From Euglena gracilis (taxonomy: Eukaryota; Euglenida; Euglenophyceae; Euglenales), in NCBI GenBank assembly GCA_039621445.1, contig CP154957.1, positions 5,264,504-5,328,503 of the forward strand: a DNA stretch of 64,000 nt, written 5' to 3'. Within the stretch, counting starts at the first letter, position 1. Each line of letters opens with the position of its first letter. The notes beneath the pieces are model-generated. The model had not been told where the DNA came from, searched no databases, and saw nothing but the letters and a program-made list of their open reading frames with translations. Made by a program: the position numbers and the translations under genes. Positions 49,492-60,341 of the stretch are shown here, piece by piece.

Positions 49492-49604
49492 CAAATTGTG
49501 GCTGAGCCCAGATTTCAGCCTGAAAACGTGTTCAGCCAGGGGGCCCCCGAAGGGGGCCCCCTGAACACGTTTTCAGGCTGAAATCTGGGCTCAGCCACAA
49601 TTTG
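49492..49604. repeat. 113-bp near-perfect palindrome, copy 1
   Basis: Arms start CAAATTGTGGCTGAGCCC and meet at ggggcccccGAAgggggcccc. Preceded by ttctata. The same palindrome occurs at 59203-59312 and 63194-63303, always upstream of the aaaacgtg repeat arrays. Confidence 0.92.
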
Positions 49605-50144
49605 TTTAAAAACGTGTTCAGAGCCCGCCAAATGCCTGCCCTGAAATTCGTGGTCATGATTCACGCAAGGGGTCAAAAACGCGAATTTGTGAAATTCGGA
49701 CCCAAAAAACGGCGCCCTCACTGAAAACGTGCCTGAACACAGATGCCTTCACTGAAAACGTGTCATTGCGGCTCCGTGCGGATTCCTGTGGGTGCTCATC
49801 CTGGGGGTGATGCCGACCTGGTCGGCCCGACCCCTGTTGGTGGGATACCGACCTCTGGGGGTGATGCCGACCTGGTCGGCCCGACCCCCAGAAATCCGCA
49901 TTACCCCCCCCCCCACCTTTTGGAAATTTAAGCCCCCCCCCCTTCGTTTGAATAGGTCAATTGTTAAGTAAAGTAAAAATTTAATTAAAAAATTTTAGTA
50001 ACGTGACCCCCCACCCTATATAGCACCCCCTCGGGAGCGTTTTGACCCCCTGGAGAGTATTAGGGGGGGGGGTGACAATTAGGGGGGGGGGTTACTCAAT
50101 TTACCCTACATGTCCATGGGTCCATGGGAAACCCCCCCTAATTC
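49605..50144. other. repeat mosaic before the satellite
   Basis: Holds a short copy of the ctgaaaacgtg repeat unit (49720-49775), ggtcggcccgacc palindromes at 49816-49888, and C/G runs. No gene. Confidence 0.6.
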
Positions 50145-53100
50145 TTGGGTGCAAGTCGACCTAACCCTATCCCTTTCATTAACAAAATAAACCCCTTTTA
50201 TCCGCCAACCCCTTTTCGGGTGCAAGTCGACCTAACCCTATCCCTTTCATTAACAAAATAAACCCCTTTTATCCGCCAACCCCTTTTCGGGTGCAGGTCG
50301 ACCTAACCGTATCCCTTTCATCAACAAAATGAACCCCCTTTATCCGCCAACCCCTTTTATCTGCCAATCCCTTCTCGGGTGCAAGTCGACCTAACCCTAT
50401 CCCTTTCATTAACAAAATAAACCCCACAATTTAAAAATCTGCAATACCAGAAAATCCCTTCTCGGGTGCAAGTCGGACCTAACCCTATCCCTTTCATTAA
50501 CAAAATAAACCCCTTTTATCTACCAACCCCTTTATCCGCCAACCCCTCTCGGTGGCAAGGCGACCAATCCTATCCATTTATTACAAAATAAACCCCTTTC
50601 ATTAACCGCCAACACCCTTTTATCTGCCAACCCCTTCTCGGGTGCAAGTCGACCTAACCCTATCCCTTTCATTAACAAAATAAACCCCTGTTATCTGCCA
50701 ATCCCTTGTCTGGTGCAAGTCGCCCTAACCCTATCCCTTTCATTAACAAAATAAACCCCCTTTATCCGCCAACCCCTTTTATCTGCCAACCCCTTCTCGG
50801 TGCAAGTCGACCTAACCCTATCCCTTTCATTAACAAATAAACCCCTTTTAATCTGCCAACCCCTTTTCGGGTGCAAGTCGACCTAACCCTATCCCTTTCA
50901 TTAACAAAATAAACCCCTTTTATCTGCCACCCTTCCTCAAGTCACCTAACCCTATCCCTTTTCATTAACAAAATAAACCCCTTATATCCGCCAACCCCTT
51001 TTATCTGCCAACCCCTTCTCGGGTGCAAGTCGACCTACCCTATCCCTTTCATTAAACAAAATAAACCCCTTTTATCTGCCAACCCCTTCTCGGGTGCAAG
51101 TCGACCTAACCCTGTATCCCTTTCATTAACAAAATAAACCCCTTTTTACCCCGGGAACCCTTTTCGGGGGGAGGGGGCAAAAAATAAAAACGACCTTCAT
51201 TAACAAATCAACCCGTTAACAATAAAACCCTTTATCCGCCAACCCCTTCTCGGGTGCAAGTCTACCTAACCCAATCCCTTTCAACAAAATAAACCCCTTT
51301 TATCTGCAACCCCCTTCTCGGGTGCAAGTCGACCTAACCCTATCCCTTTCATTAACAAAATAAACCCTTTTATCCTGCCAACCCCCTTCTTCTGGGTGCA
51401 AGTCGACCTAAACCCTATCCCTTTCATTAACAAAATAAACCCCTTTTATCTGCCAACCCCTTTCTTCGGGTGCAAGTCGACCTAACCCCTACCCCTTCCA
51501 TTAACCAAATTAACCCCTTTTATCTGCTAACCCCTTCTCGGGTGCAAGTCGACCTAACCCTATCCCTTTCATTAACGAATAAACCCGCTTTATCTGCCAA
51601 CCCCTTCTCGGGTGCAAGTCGACCTAACCCTATCCCTTTCATTAACAAAATAAACCCCTTTTATCTGCCAACCCCTTCTCGGGTGCAAGTTCGACCTAAC
51701 CCTATCCCTTTCATTAACAAAATAAACCCCTTTTATCTGCCAACCCCTTCTCGGGTGCAAGTCGACCTAACCCTATCCCTTTCATTAACAAAATAAACCC
51801 CTTTTATCTCCCAACCCCTTCTCGGGTGCAAGTCGACCTAACCCTATCCCTTTCATTAACAAAATAAACCCTTTTATCTGCCAACCCTTTTATCTGCCAA
51901 CCCCTTCTCGGGTGCAAGTCGACCTAACCCTATCCCTTTCATTAACAAAATAAACCCCTTTATCTGCCAACCCCTCGGGTGCAAGTCGACCTAACCCTAT
52001 CCCTTTCCTGAACAAAATAAACCTCCTTTATCTGCCAACCCCTTCTCGGGTGCAAGTCGACCTAACCCTATCCCTTTCATTAACAAAATAAACCCCTTTT
52101 ATCTGCCAACCCCTTTTCGGGTGCAAGTCGACCTAACCCTATCCCTTTCATTAACAAATAAACCCCTTTTATCTGCCAACCCCTTCTCGGGTGCAAGTCG
52201 ACCTAACCCTATCCCTTTCATAACAAAATAAACCCCTTTTATCTGCCAACCCCTTCTCGGGTGCAAGTCGACCTAACCCTATCCCTTTCATTAACAAAAT
52301 AAACCCCCTTTATCCGCCAACCCCTTTTATCTGCCAACCCCTTCTCGGGTGCAAGTCGACCTAACCCTATCCCTTTCATTAACAAAATAAACCCCTTTTA
52401 TCTGCCAACCCCTTCTCGGGTGCAAGTCGACCTAACCCTATCCCTTTCATTAACAAAATAAACCCCTTTTATCTGCCAACCCCTTCTCGGGTGCAAGTCG
52501 ACCTAACCCGATCCCTTTCATTAACAAAATAAACCCCTTTAACCGCCAAACCATTCTCGGGTGCAAGTCGACCTAACCCTATCCCTTTCATTAACAAAAT
52601 AAACCCCTTTAATCTGCCAACCCCTTTTCGGGTGCAAGTCGACCTAACCCTATCCCTTTCATTAACAAAATAAACCCCTTTAATCTGCCAACCCCTTTTC
52701 GGGTGCAAGTCGACCTAACCCTATCCCTTTCATTAACAAAATAAACCCCCTTTATCCGCCAACCCCTTTTATCTGCCAACCCCTTCTCGGGTGCAAGTCG
52801 ACCTAACCCTATCCCTTTCATTAACAAAATAAACCCCTTTTATCTGCCAACCCCTTCTCGGGTGCAGGTCGACCTAACCGTATCCCTTTCATCAACAAAA
52901 TGAACCCCCTTTATCCGCCAACCCCTTTTATCTGCCAATCCCTTCTCGGGTGCAAGTCGACCTAACCCTATCCCTTTCATTAACAAAATAAACCCCTTTA
53001 ATCTGCCAACCCCTTTTCGGGTGCAAGTCGACCTAACCCTATCCCTTTCATTAACAAAATAAACCCCTTTTATCTGCCAACCCCTTCTCAAGTCGACCTA

Positions 53101-54160
53101 ACCCTATCCCTTTCATTAACAAACTAAACCCTTTAATCTGCCAACCCCTTTTCGGGTGCAAGTCGACCTAACCCTATCCCTTTCATTAACAAAATAAACC
53201 CCTTTTATCTGCCAACCCCTTCTCGGGTGCAAGTCGACCTAACCCTATCCCTTTCATTAACAAAATAAACCCCTTTAATCTGCCAACCCCTTTTCGGGTG
53301 CAAGTCGACCTAACCCTATCCCTTTCATTAACAAAACAAACCCCATTTTTCTGCCAAACCCTTTTATCTGCCAACCCCTTTTCGGGTGCAAGTCGACCTA
53401 ACCCTATCCCTTTCATTAACAAAATAAACCCCTTTTATCTGCCAACCCCTTCTCAAGTCGACCTAACCCTATCCCTTTCATTAACAAAATAAACCCCCTT
53501 TATCCGCCAACCCCTTTTATCTGCCAACCCCTTCTCGAGTGCAAGTCGACCTAACCCTATCCCTTTCATTAACAAAATAAACCCCTTTATTCTGCCAACC
53601 CCTTTTCGGGTGCAAGTCGACCTAACCCTATCCCTTTCATTAACAAAATAAACCCCTTTAATCTGCCAACCCCTTTTCGGGTGCAAGTCGACCTAACCCT
53701 ATCCCTTTCATCAACAATACAAACCCCATTTTTCTGCCAAACCCTTTTATCTGCCAACCCCTTTTCGGGTGCAAGTCGACCTAACCCTATCCCTTTCATT
53801 AACAAAATAAACCCCTTTTATCTGCCAACCCCTTCTCAAGTCGACCTAACCCTATCCCTTTCATTAACAAAATAAACCCCCTTTATCCGCCAACCCCTTT
53901 TATCTGCCAACCCCTTCTCGAGTGCAAGTCGACCTAACCCTATCCCTTTCATTAACAAAATAAACCCCTTTATTCTGCCAACCCCTTTTCGGGTGCAAGT
54001 CGACCTAACCCTATCCCTTTCATTAACAAAATAAACCCCATTTTTCTGCCAACCCCCTTTATCTGCCAACCCCTTTTCGGGTGCAAGTCGACCTAACCCT
54101 ATCCCTTTCATTAACAAAATGAACCCCCTTTATCTGCCAACCCCTTTTCGGGTGCATGTT
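50145..54160. repeat. 71-bp satellite array, about 4 kb
   Basis: Roughly 55 units share gggtgcaagtcgacctaacc, ctatccctttcattaac and aaaataaacccctttta blocks. The consensus period is about 71 bp. Some units carry an extra 16-bp tatccgccaacccc segment, and a longer periodicity of about 383 bp is visible near 53330, 53710 and 54030. Each unit includes ctaaccctat, a telomere-like core. Units at the left end are more degenerate than at the right. Frames such as NERDRVRSTC arise only from the repeat. Confidence 0.97.
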
Positions 54161-54239
54161 GATCTCGTCTTTTGGAAACCCGGGTGGGGGGGGGGGCTTA
54201 AATTTCCAAAAGGGGGGGGGTAATGCAGATTCCTGGGGG

Positions 54240-54345
54240 TGATACCGACCTGGTCGGTATCACCCCCAGGGGTAGTTATCGACCTGGTCGGCCCGACCAT
54301 GGTCGGGCCGACCAGGTGGTCGGGCCGACCAGGTCGGCATCACCC
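54240..54345. repeat. ggtcggcccgacc palindrome cluster
   Basis: Successive palindromes with the core GGTCGGCCCGACC or its inverse, separated by gatgccgac-type linkers. Related clusters lie at 47915-47989, 48533-48582, 49246-49275 and 49816-49888. Confidence 0.85.
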
Positions 54346-54393
54346 CCAGGATGAGCACCCACAGGAATCCGCCCGGGGCCTGTCATTGCCACA

Positions 54394-54480
54394 AATGCCC
54401 TCACTGAAAACGTGCCTGAACACAGATGCCTTCACTGAAAACGTGTCATTGCCACAAATGCCCTCACTGAAAACGTGTCA
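54394..54480. repeat. ctgaaaacgtg repeat array a
   Basis: Units of the type cactgaaaacgtg joined by cctgaacacagatgcctt or tcattgccacaaatgccct, period about 32 bp in pairs of 63. Lies just upstream of the gene at 54529. Confidence 0.9.
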
Positions 54481-54528
54481 CCCCCCCCCTTTTTTTCTTT
54501 TTTTCCTTTTTCCCGCACCCCTGCCAAT

Positions 54529-54759
54529 ATGGCCAAACGCACGGCAAACTTTGTGAATGGTCTTTTGCCACCACCCCCTAGGACGGAACTGTTCCTGGCT
54601 GCTCTCGCGGTATACCAGCAAGATGCCAAGAAGCCGAAGGTTGACCCCCTTCATGGCACCTTGCTGGCACAGGGCAACACAAAGAAAAAGTCCGGTGTGT
54701 TTGTTGCGGAACGTTGCACGGTGGTCAACTTGGGCAAATTTTTGCGCCCCACCAAGTGA
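54529..54759 (+). pseudogene. subtelomeric N-domain gene, copy 1 (rearranged)
   Basis: Starts MAKRTANFVNGLLPPPPRT and keeps VDPLHGTLLAQGNTKKK. After SG it departs from copies 2 and 3 and ends at TGA within 20 codons. About 250 bp of the second half of the domain are replaced by unrelated sequence; homology to copy 2 resumes near 54777. The N-terminal domain matches the start of the Penelope-like element at 38.7 kb. Function unknown. Confidence 0.75.
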
Positions 54760-54791
54760 CGAACACTCGGTCGAAAATCAGGACCTGACCA

Positions 54792-55073
54792 GTGTTTCCT
54801 CTGTCTTTCCCACCGCCGAGCAACGTTCCGCTCCTGCGGTCAGCTCTGTTCCCTCCCCTGACCAACCCCCTGTGCCTCGTGCTGTGTCGACTGCCTATAA
54901 AACAGGAGAAATGTGGTTTTTGTGGTGTTGCCATTCCGAAAAATGCAAATTGTGTGGAGCTGAACAAAGTTGTGTGTGACGCCTGCGGTTTGGCATATCA
55001 TTTTCATTGCCAAGATTTGCGGCGGCCACCAAAGTATGGCTCTTTTTTGTGTAAAGCCTGTCGTGTGCCGTGA
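54792..55073 (+). CDS. PHD-type zinc finger segment, copy 1
   Basis: From about 54903 the frame encodes EKCGFCGVAIPKNANC, VVCDACGLAYHFHCQDL and FLCKACRVP. This is a C4-H-C3 cross-brace spacing (CxxC, CxxC, CxxxxH, HxxC, CxxC) as in PHD fingers. It ends at TGA 55071-55073. The leading 35 residues (Pro/Leu-rich) may be out-of-frame reading. In copy 2 this segment is in frame with the N-terminal domain; here it is not. Confidence 0.7.
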   Translation: MFPLSFPPPSNVPLLRSALFPPLTNPLCLVLCRLPIKQEKCGFCGVAIPKNANCVELNKVVCDACGLAYHFHCQDLRRPPKYGSFLCKACRVP

Positions 55074-55225
55074 TTTTCGCCCCTTCCCTGTCGTTGTGCC
55101 AAGGCAACCTAGCCTTCTTGTTGTCGTCTTCTTCGTGTTGTAGAGTGCCCCCGACCCGCCTCACCCGTTGAGGACCACCCGGCCTCTCAACCGCACGCCG
55201 ATTTTTCATGATAGCGATTTTCGTT

Positions 55226-56577
55226 TCTTGCTGGGGGTTGCCACAGATGCCCTCACTGAAAACGTGCCTGAACACAGATGCCTTCACTGAAAACGTGTCA
55301 TTGCCACAAATGCCCTCATTGAAAACGTGCCTGAACACAGATGCCTTCACTGAAAACGTGTCATTGCCACAAATGCCCTCATTGAAAACGTGTTCATGAC
55401 CACGAATTTCAGGGCAGGCATTTGGCGGGCTGAACACGTTTTTAATATAATTGCAAAATTTTGCACAAAAAAGACTTAGCACTCAAGCATGTTGCCAACA
55501 TAGAGGGAATTTCGTTATTTGAGGGGGGGGGTGCAGGGGGCGGAGCCCCCCCCCCCGCCTATGCCAAAGTGAGCCACAAAAACAACTTAGCCCCCGAGTA
55601 TGTTGCCAACTCAGAAGGGATTTTGTTATTTGAGGTTCAGATGGGGGTGGGAGGAGTTTCCTGCCTCTCGTGATGCAGAATGCTTGCATTTCTAAAGGAT
55701 TTTCATGTAATCCCTGTTTCATCATTGGTTTTTTTTACCCCTCCGGACCCCCATCAAGGGCCCACCGACCCCCACCGACCAAAGATTTCCATCTGGGGGT
55801 GCAACCATATGATATAGTTCGCTGTGTGGTCCGCTGGGTCTGCACGTGGACCTGCTATGTGTGCAATGTTGTATTCCACTGCGCCCAACTGCACCTCCTA
55901 ACCCGATGGCCTCCAACACAAGCTCGCCAGGACTAGAACATCGTTGGTTTTTATAGGCAAGTGTTGCTATTTTTTTGTTCTGACCAAATTTCGTGTTTAT
56001 TTTGGTGTAAGACACTTATTTGGACACATCCGGACCATTTCCAGGTGATTTAGGCCCGCCACAGACCATTTTTATGACCACCACTCGTTTGCATAGGATT
56101 TTCTTCATGGGGGAGACTTAAACGTCGGCGGCACTGACCCGTTAGTACATGAGAGTGGGTAGTCGGCCAACTACCCAATACCCCCCACCCCGTCTCGCCG
56201 ACCAGCTACCGACCATTAGTCGGCCGACAACCCCCCCCCTCAGTCCACCGCCATGCGCCCCGAAGGCCGCCTGGCCGAAGGCCGAACGCCGAAGGCCGAG
56301 GGCCGCGGCAATTCAGAACCCGAAAGTCGGCCGACTGCCCAATACCCCCCCCCACCCCGTCTCGCCGACTAGCTACCGACCATTAGTCGGCCGACTACCC
56401 CCCCCCCCCCAGTCTACCGCCATGCATCCCGAAGGCCGCCTGGCCGAAGGCCGCCTGGCCGAAGGCCGCCGCTGCAATTCAGAACCTGAAAAGTTGATGA
56501 TGGTAGATCTGGCCTGGGGGGGGGTAGTGGGCCGACCCTAGGGTCGGCCCAATACGACCCTAGGGTCGCTAAAGTCG
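55226..56577 (+). repeat. left arm of a 1.35-kb subtelomeric inverted repeat
   Basis: Runs from ctgggggttgccacag to agggtcgctaaagtcgtta and is the near-perfect reverse complement of about 61400-62745. It includes the aaaacgtg array, a segment with repeated aatttcgttatttgagg/attttgttatttgagg motifs, and agtcggccgact palindromes. The spacer is about 4.8 kb. Confidence 0.9.
55247..55395. repeat. ctgaaaacgtg repeat array b
   Basis: Five alternating units (cctgaacacagatgcctt and tcattgccacaaatgccct between aaaacgtg cores). Same type as the arrays at 54394, 59429, 60907, 62580 and 63420. Confidence 0.92.
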
Positions 56578-56699
56578 TTAATGGGGGGGGGATGGTAGTC
56601 TACCAACCAATTGGTCGGTAGCTAGAGACGGGGGGGGGGGTAGTGGGTAGTCGGCGGACTAGTCAGCCGACTACCCACTCTAATATACTAACGGGTCAA

Positions 56700-57080
56700 A
56701 ACCACCGACTTTTAAGCCCCCCCATGAATAAAATTGTATGCAAACTAGTCGGTGGCTAGTCGGTGGTCATAAAAATGGTCTGTGGCAGGTCCAAATCACC
56801 CGGAAATGGTCCGGATGAATCCAAATAAGTGCCTTACACCAACATAAACAACCTCAGATGGAAATCTTTGGTTGGTGGGGGTCGGTGGGCCCTTGATGGG
56901 GTCCGGAGGGGTAAAAAAACCAATGATGAAACAGGGATTACATGAAAATCCTTTAGAAATGCAAGCATTCTGCATCACGACAGGCTGAAAACTCCCCCCT
57001 CGACCCCCATCCGAGCCTCAGATAACAAAATCCCTTCTATGTTGGCAACATACTCCGGGGTTAAGTCGTTTTTGTGGCTG
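56700..57080 (-). repeat. partial third copy of the inverted-repeat sequence
   Basis: Reverse-complement relative of 55570-56150 (shared tgatgaaacagggattacatg and gcaagcattctgcatcac), more diverged than the main arms. It forms a smaller inverted pair with the left arm. Confidence 0.75.
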
Positions 57081-57960
57081 GTCGGTGGCTGGTCGGTGGG
57101 CATAAAAATGGTCTGTGGTGGGCCAAAGTCACCCGGAAATGCATTTATGGGCAGTTCCCCCCCCCCAAGACCCTGTCCTGTGGCGGTCCTGGGGGGGGGT
57201 CCTGGGGGGGAGGTTCTGGGGGGTCCTGGGGGGGTCCTGGGGGGGTCATTTGGAGCGTCCTGGGGGGGTCCTGGGGGGGCGCTGGGGAGGGTCCTGGGTG
57301 GGTCCCGCAACTTTTTGACAGAAACTTTGCAGCACAAGTTCAGGTTATTTTGAAGTGGGTACCGCTCCCCGGTGGGTCCTGGTGGGGGTCCTGGGGGGGA
57401 AACTGGCCATGACTCTCACGAGAGGCAGAAAACTCCCCCCTCCACCCCCATCCGACGTTTTTTGTCAGGGGGGGTTAAAAGTCGGCGGTTGACTCATTAG
57501 CACATTAGAGTGGGTATTTCGCCGACTAGTCGGCCAACTGGCTCCCCCCCCCCCTGTCTCGCCGACCTAGCTGCCGACCAGGCCGACCGACCAATTGGCG
57601 TCATCGGTCGGCCGACCAAATGGGTTGCCAGCCGACTAGTCGGCCGACTTGCCAGCCCCCCCCTCCAGCCTACCACCAACTACCACCCCCCCCCCTTTAT
57701 TTGAGCACACCCACGGGCCAACGGACCCCCCAAATGCTCAAATAAGGGGGGGGGTCAAATAAGGGGGGGGGGGGTCAAAAATTCCTTTAGAAATAGGGCA
57801 AAAAAAATTTTCGGCGCCTTCGGCGCATGACAAAAATTTTTCCCCGGACCCAAATGCTCAATTAAGGGGGGGGTCAAATAAAGGGGGGGGGGGTAGTTGA
57901 AGGGTCGACTGACCAGTTGAAGGTTCGGTGACTGATGCGTGATAAACTGCTGCCTGCAGG
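57081..57960. other. G-run repeats and palindromes, no gene
   Basis: 57170-57410 is built of ggtcctggggggg units. 57500-57660 holds agtcggccgac palindromes and 57660-57900 C/G runs with a ggcgccttcggcgc hairpin at 57813. ORFs here follow the repeats. Confidence 0.6.
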
Positions 57961-58078
57961 GGACCCAGCTACCCCAAAGAGGCGCCCAACTAGGGTTAAT
58001 ACACATTGGGGGACCCTCGCTCAAGTCCCCCAATGTTCTTAACCCTAGTTGGGCGCCTCTTTGGGTTCGCTGGGTCCC
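57961..58078. repeat. large hairpin, relative of 49001-49129
   Basis: Arms ggacccagctaccccaaaga / tctttgggttcgctgggtcc enclose actagggttaat / ttaaccctagt. It lies close to a recombination edge of the mosaic. Confidence 0.8.
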
Positions 58079-58159
58079 CTGCAGACACCAATTTAACGAC
58101 GTTGAGGGGATGGGATGGGACAGTTAGGAATGGAAACTGGCTCCCGGACCTGGCCTGGG

Positions 58160-58680
58160 GGGGGGGTAGTGGGCCGACCCTGGGGTCGGCCCAATACGAC
58201 CCTAGGGTCGCTAAAGTCGTTAAGGTCGACCCCCCCCCCAGGATGTGGAGTGGGCCGACCCTAGGGTCGCCCGTCCTAGGGTCGTGGGCCGACCCTAGGG
58301 TCGGGGGGTAGATCTGGCCTGGGGGGGGGGGGTTGTGGGCCGACCCTAGGGTCGGCCCACGGTCGCCAAAGGTCGCCAAAGGTCGCCATGGTCGCCAATG
58401 GTCGTGGGTGGGTCGATGTCAAAAAATGCGCTCCAGGGCAAATTAGCGCAACTTACACACAAAAGGAGTTGCACACACAAGGGATTTTGTTATTTTAGGG
58501 CCGCCGAACAGTTGCCTACGGCGCTACAATGCAAAAAAGAGTGAGTAGGAAATACCCATAGCGACCTTTGGCGGCCTTTGGCGACCGTGGGCCGACCCTA
58601 GGGTCGGCCCACAACCCCCCCCCCCCCCAGGCCAGATCCGGGAGCCCCTAGGGTCGGCCCACCCCACGACCTCGCCCCCC
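58160..58680. repeat. gaccctagggtc palindrome field
   Basis: Many gggccgaccctagggtcggccc palindromes and gtcgcc/ggtcgcta units. Related fields are at 56517-56575 and 61310-61460. No gene. Confidence 0.85.
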
Positions 58681-58756
58681 CCCCAAAAATGTGGAGAATT
58701 TTTTTTGCCCATTTGAACAGGAATTGAAGTTGGACTTGAGGTTGGACTTGAGGTCG

Positions 58757-59202
58757 TTTTGGGGGGCAAGTCCCTTGTGTTTTCAAATTGTTTTGGGGGG
58801 CAAATCCCTTGTGTTGTCCAACTGATCGAGGGCCCGAAAATAATAAAATCCCTTGTGTTTCCAAGTCGTTTTGGGGGGCAAATCCCTTGTGTTGTTCAAC
58901 CGATCGAGGGCCCCAAAATAATAAAATCCCTTGTGTCTCCAAGTCGTTTTGGGGGACAAATCCCTTGCGTTTCCAAGTCGTTTTTGGGGGCAAATCACTT
59001 GTGTTGTCCAACCGATCGAGGGCCCCAAAATTATAAAACCCCTTGTGTCTCCAAGTCGTTTTGGGGGCAAATCCCTTGTGTTTCCAAATCGTTTTGGGGG
59101 GTAAATCCGTTGTGTTGTTCAATTGATCGAGGGCCCAAAAATAACAAAATCTCTTGTGTCTCCAAGTCGTTTTGGGGGGCAAGTCCGTTGTGGTTTCTAT
59201 AC
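58757..59202 (+). repeat. tandem repeat with cccttgtgt and gatcgagggc units, copy 1
   Basis: Units of 78 or 111 bp marked by gatcgagggc at 58824, 58902, 59014 and 59125, each followed by aataaaatcccttgtg and ccaagtcgttttgggg. The block is repeated almost exactly at 62748-63193. The 152-codon frame through it reflects this repeat and is probably not a gene. Confidence 0.88.
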
Positions 59203-59312
59203 ACAAATTGTGGCTGAGCCCATCAGCCTGAAAACGTGTTCAGCCAGGGGGCCCCCGAAGGGGGCCCCCTGAACACGTTTTCAGGCTGAAATCTGGGCTC
59301 AGCCACAATTTG
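59203..59312. repeat. near-perfect palindrome, copy 2
   Basis: Same palindrome as 49492-49604, with a 4-bp deletion in the left arm (gagcccatcagcc in place of gagcccagatttcagcc). Copy 3 shares this deletion. Confidence 0.9.
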
Positions 59313-59428
59313 TTTAAAAACGTGTTCAGAGCCCGCCAAATGCCTGCCCTGAAATTCGTGGTCATGATTCACGCAAGGGGTCAAAAACGCGAATTTGTGA
59401 AATTCGGACCCAAAAAACGGCGCCCTCA

Positions 59429-59572
59429 TTGAAAACGTGCCTGAACACAATGCCTTCACTGAAAACGTGTCATTGCCACAAATGCCCTCACTGAAAACGT
59501 GCCTGAACACAGATGCCTTCACTGAAAACGTGTCATTGCCACAAATGCCCTCACTGAAAACGTGTCACCCCC
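59429..59572. repeat. ctgaaaacgtg repeat array c
   Basis: Same units as array a. It leads directly into the pyrimidine tract before the gene at 59617. Confidence 0.9.
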
Positions 59573-59616
59573 CCCTTTTTTTTCTTTTTTTTCCTTTTTC
59601 CCACAGCCCTGCCAAT

Positions 59617-60324
59617 ATGGCCAAACGCACGGCAAACTTTGTCAATGGTCTTTTGCCACCACCCCCTAGGACGGAACTGTTCCTGGCTGCTCTCGCGGTA
59701 TACCAGCAAGATGCCAAGAAGCCGAAGGTTGACCCCCTTCATGGCACCTTGCTGGCACAGGGCAACACAAAGAAAAAGTCCGGCTCCGTGGGTGCAGAGC
59801 TTGCTGCTGTTGCCAACTGTTTGGAGTTCGCCAAACTGTGTCAACATCGGCAAGCCTCTTATCCTGAGCTGGATGCTTTCTTTGTTGCCTGGACGGGATG
59901 GGAGCTGGAACCCAGCCTGTTGTTCGATGAGGCGAGCGTCATCGAACAATGTGTGGCTCAACGTGAGCAGCAGTCGGGAACTTTGTTCGTTTCAGGGAAT
60001 CGTTCGGCAACCTCTTTCATTTCGAAAACCAGGACCTGACCAGTGTTCCCTCTGTCTTTCCCACCGCCGAGCAACGTTCCGCTCCTGCGGTCAGCTCTGT
60101 TCCCTCCCCTGACCAACCCCCTGTGCCTCGTGCTGTGTCGACTGCCTATAAAACAGGAGAAATGTGGTTTTTGTGGTGTTGCCATTCCGAAAAATGCAAA
60201 TTGTGTGGAGCTGAACAAAGTTGTGTGTGACGCCTGCGGTTTGGCATATCATTTTCATTGCCAAGATTTGCGGCGGCCACCAAAGTATGGCTCTTTTTTG
60301 TGTAAAGCCTGTCGTGTGCCGTGA
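59617..60324 (+). CDS. subtelomeric N-domain/PHD gene, copy 2 (one in-frame TGA)
   Basis: ATG at 59617 begins MAKRTANFVNGLLPPPPRT. Residues 1-80 are the domain shared with the Penelope-like element (VDPLHGTLLA, LEFAKLCQ). Then come LDAFFVAWTGWELEPSLLFD and FVSGNRSATSFISKTRT. A TGA at 60037-60039 follows, but the same frame continues and encodes a C4HC3 PHD finger (EKCGFCGVAIP, CDACGLAYHFHC, FLCKACRVP) before a TGA at 60322-60324. So the locus is one frame of 235 codons with a single internal stop. A 40-nt pyrimidine tract ending cccacag lies 11 nt before the ATG and looks like a 3' splice site. PHD fingers read histone H3 tails; a chromatin role is inference. Confidence 0.72.
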
Positions 60325-60341
60325 TTTTCGCCCCTTCCCTG

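Noticed and set aside
50469-54117. Many ORFs of 60-108 codons with NERDRVRSTC or SGASRPNPIPF motifs
   Set aside because: They are translations of the 71-bp satellite in rotating frames on both strands, with no independent coding evidence.
55247-55395. Regularly spaced short repeats resembling a CRISPR array
   Set aside because: Units alternate between two fixed linkers rather than unique spacers, there are no cas genes, and the context is eukaryotic.
58759-59217. 152-codon ORF repeated at 62750-63208
   Set aside because: Its protein repeat follows the DNA tandem repeat exactly and conservation is equal in all frames, so duplication explains it.
7041-60039. Nuclear reassignment of TGA to Trp
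   Set aside because: Clear exons of CLPB and HGD use only TGG for Trp, and one of the four TGA sites falls where Cys or Arg is more likely. Decay by transition mutations is simpler, so it is kept only as an open question.
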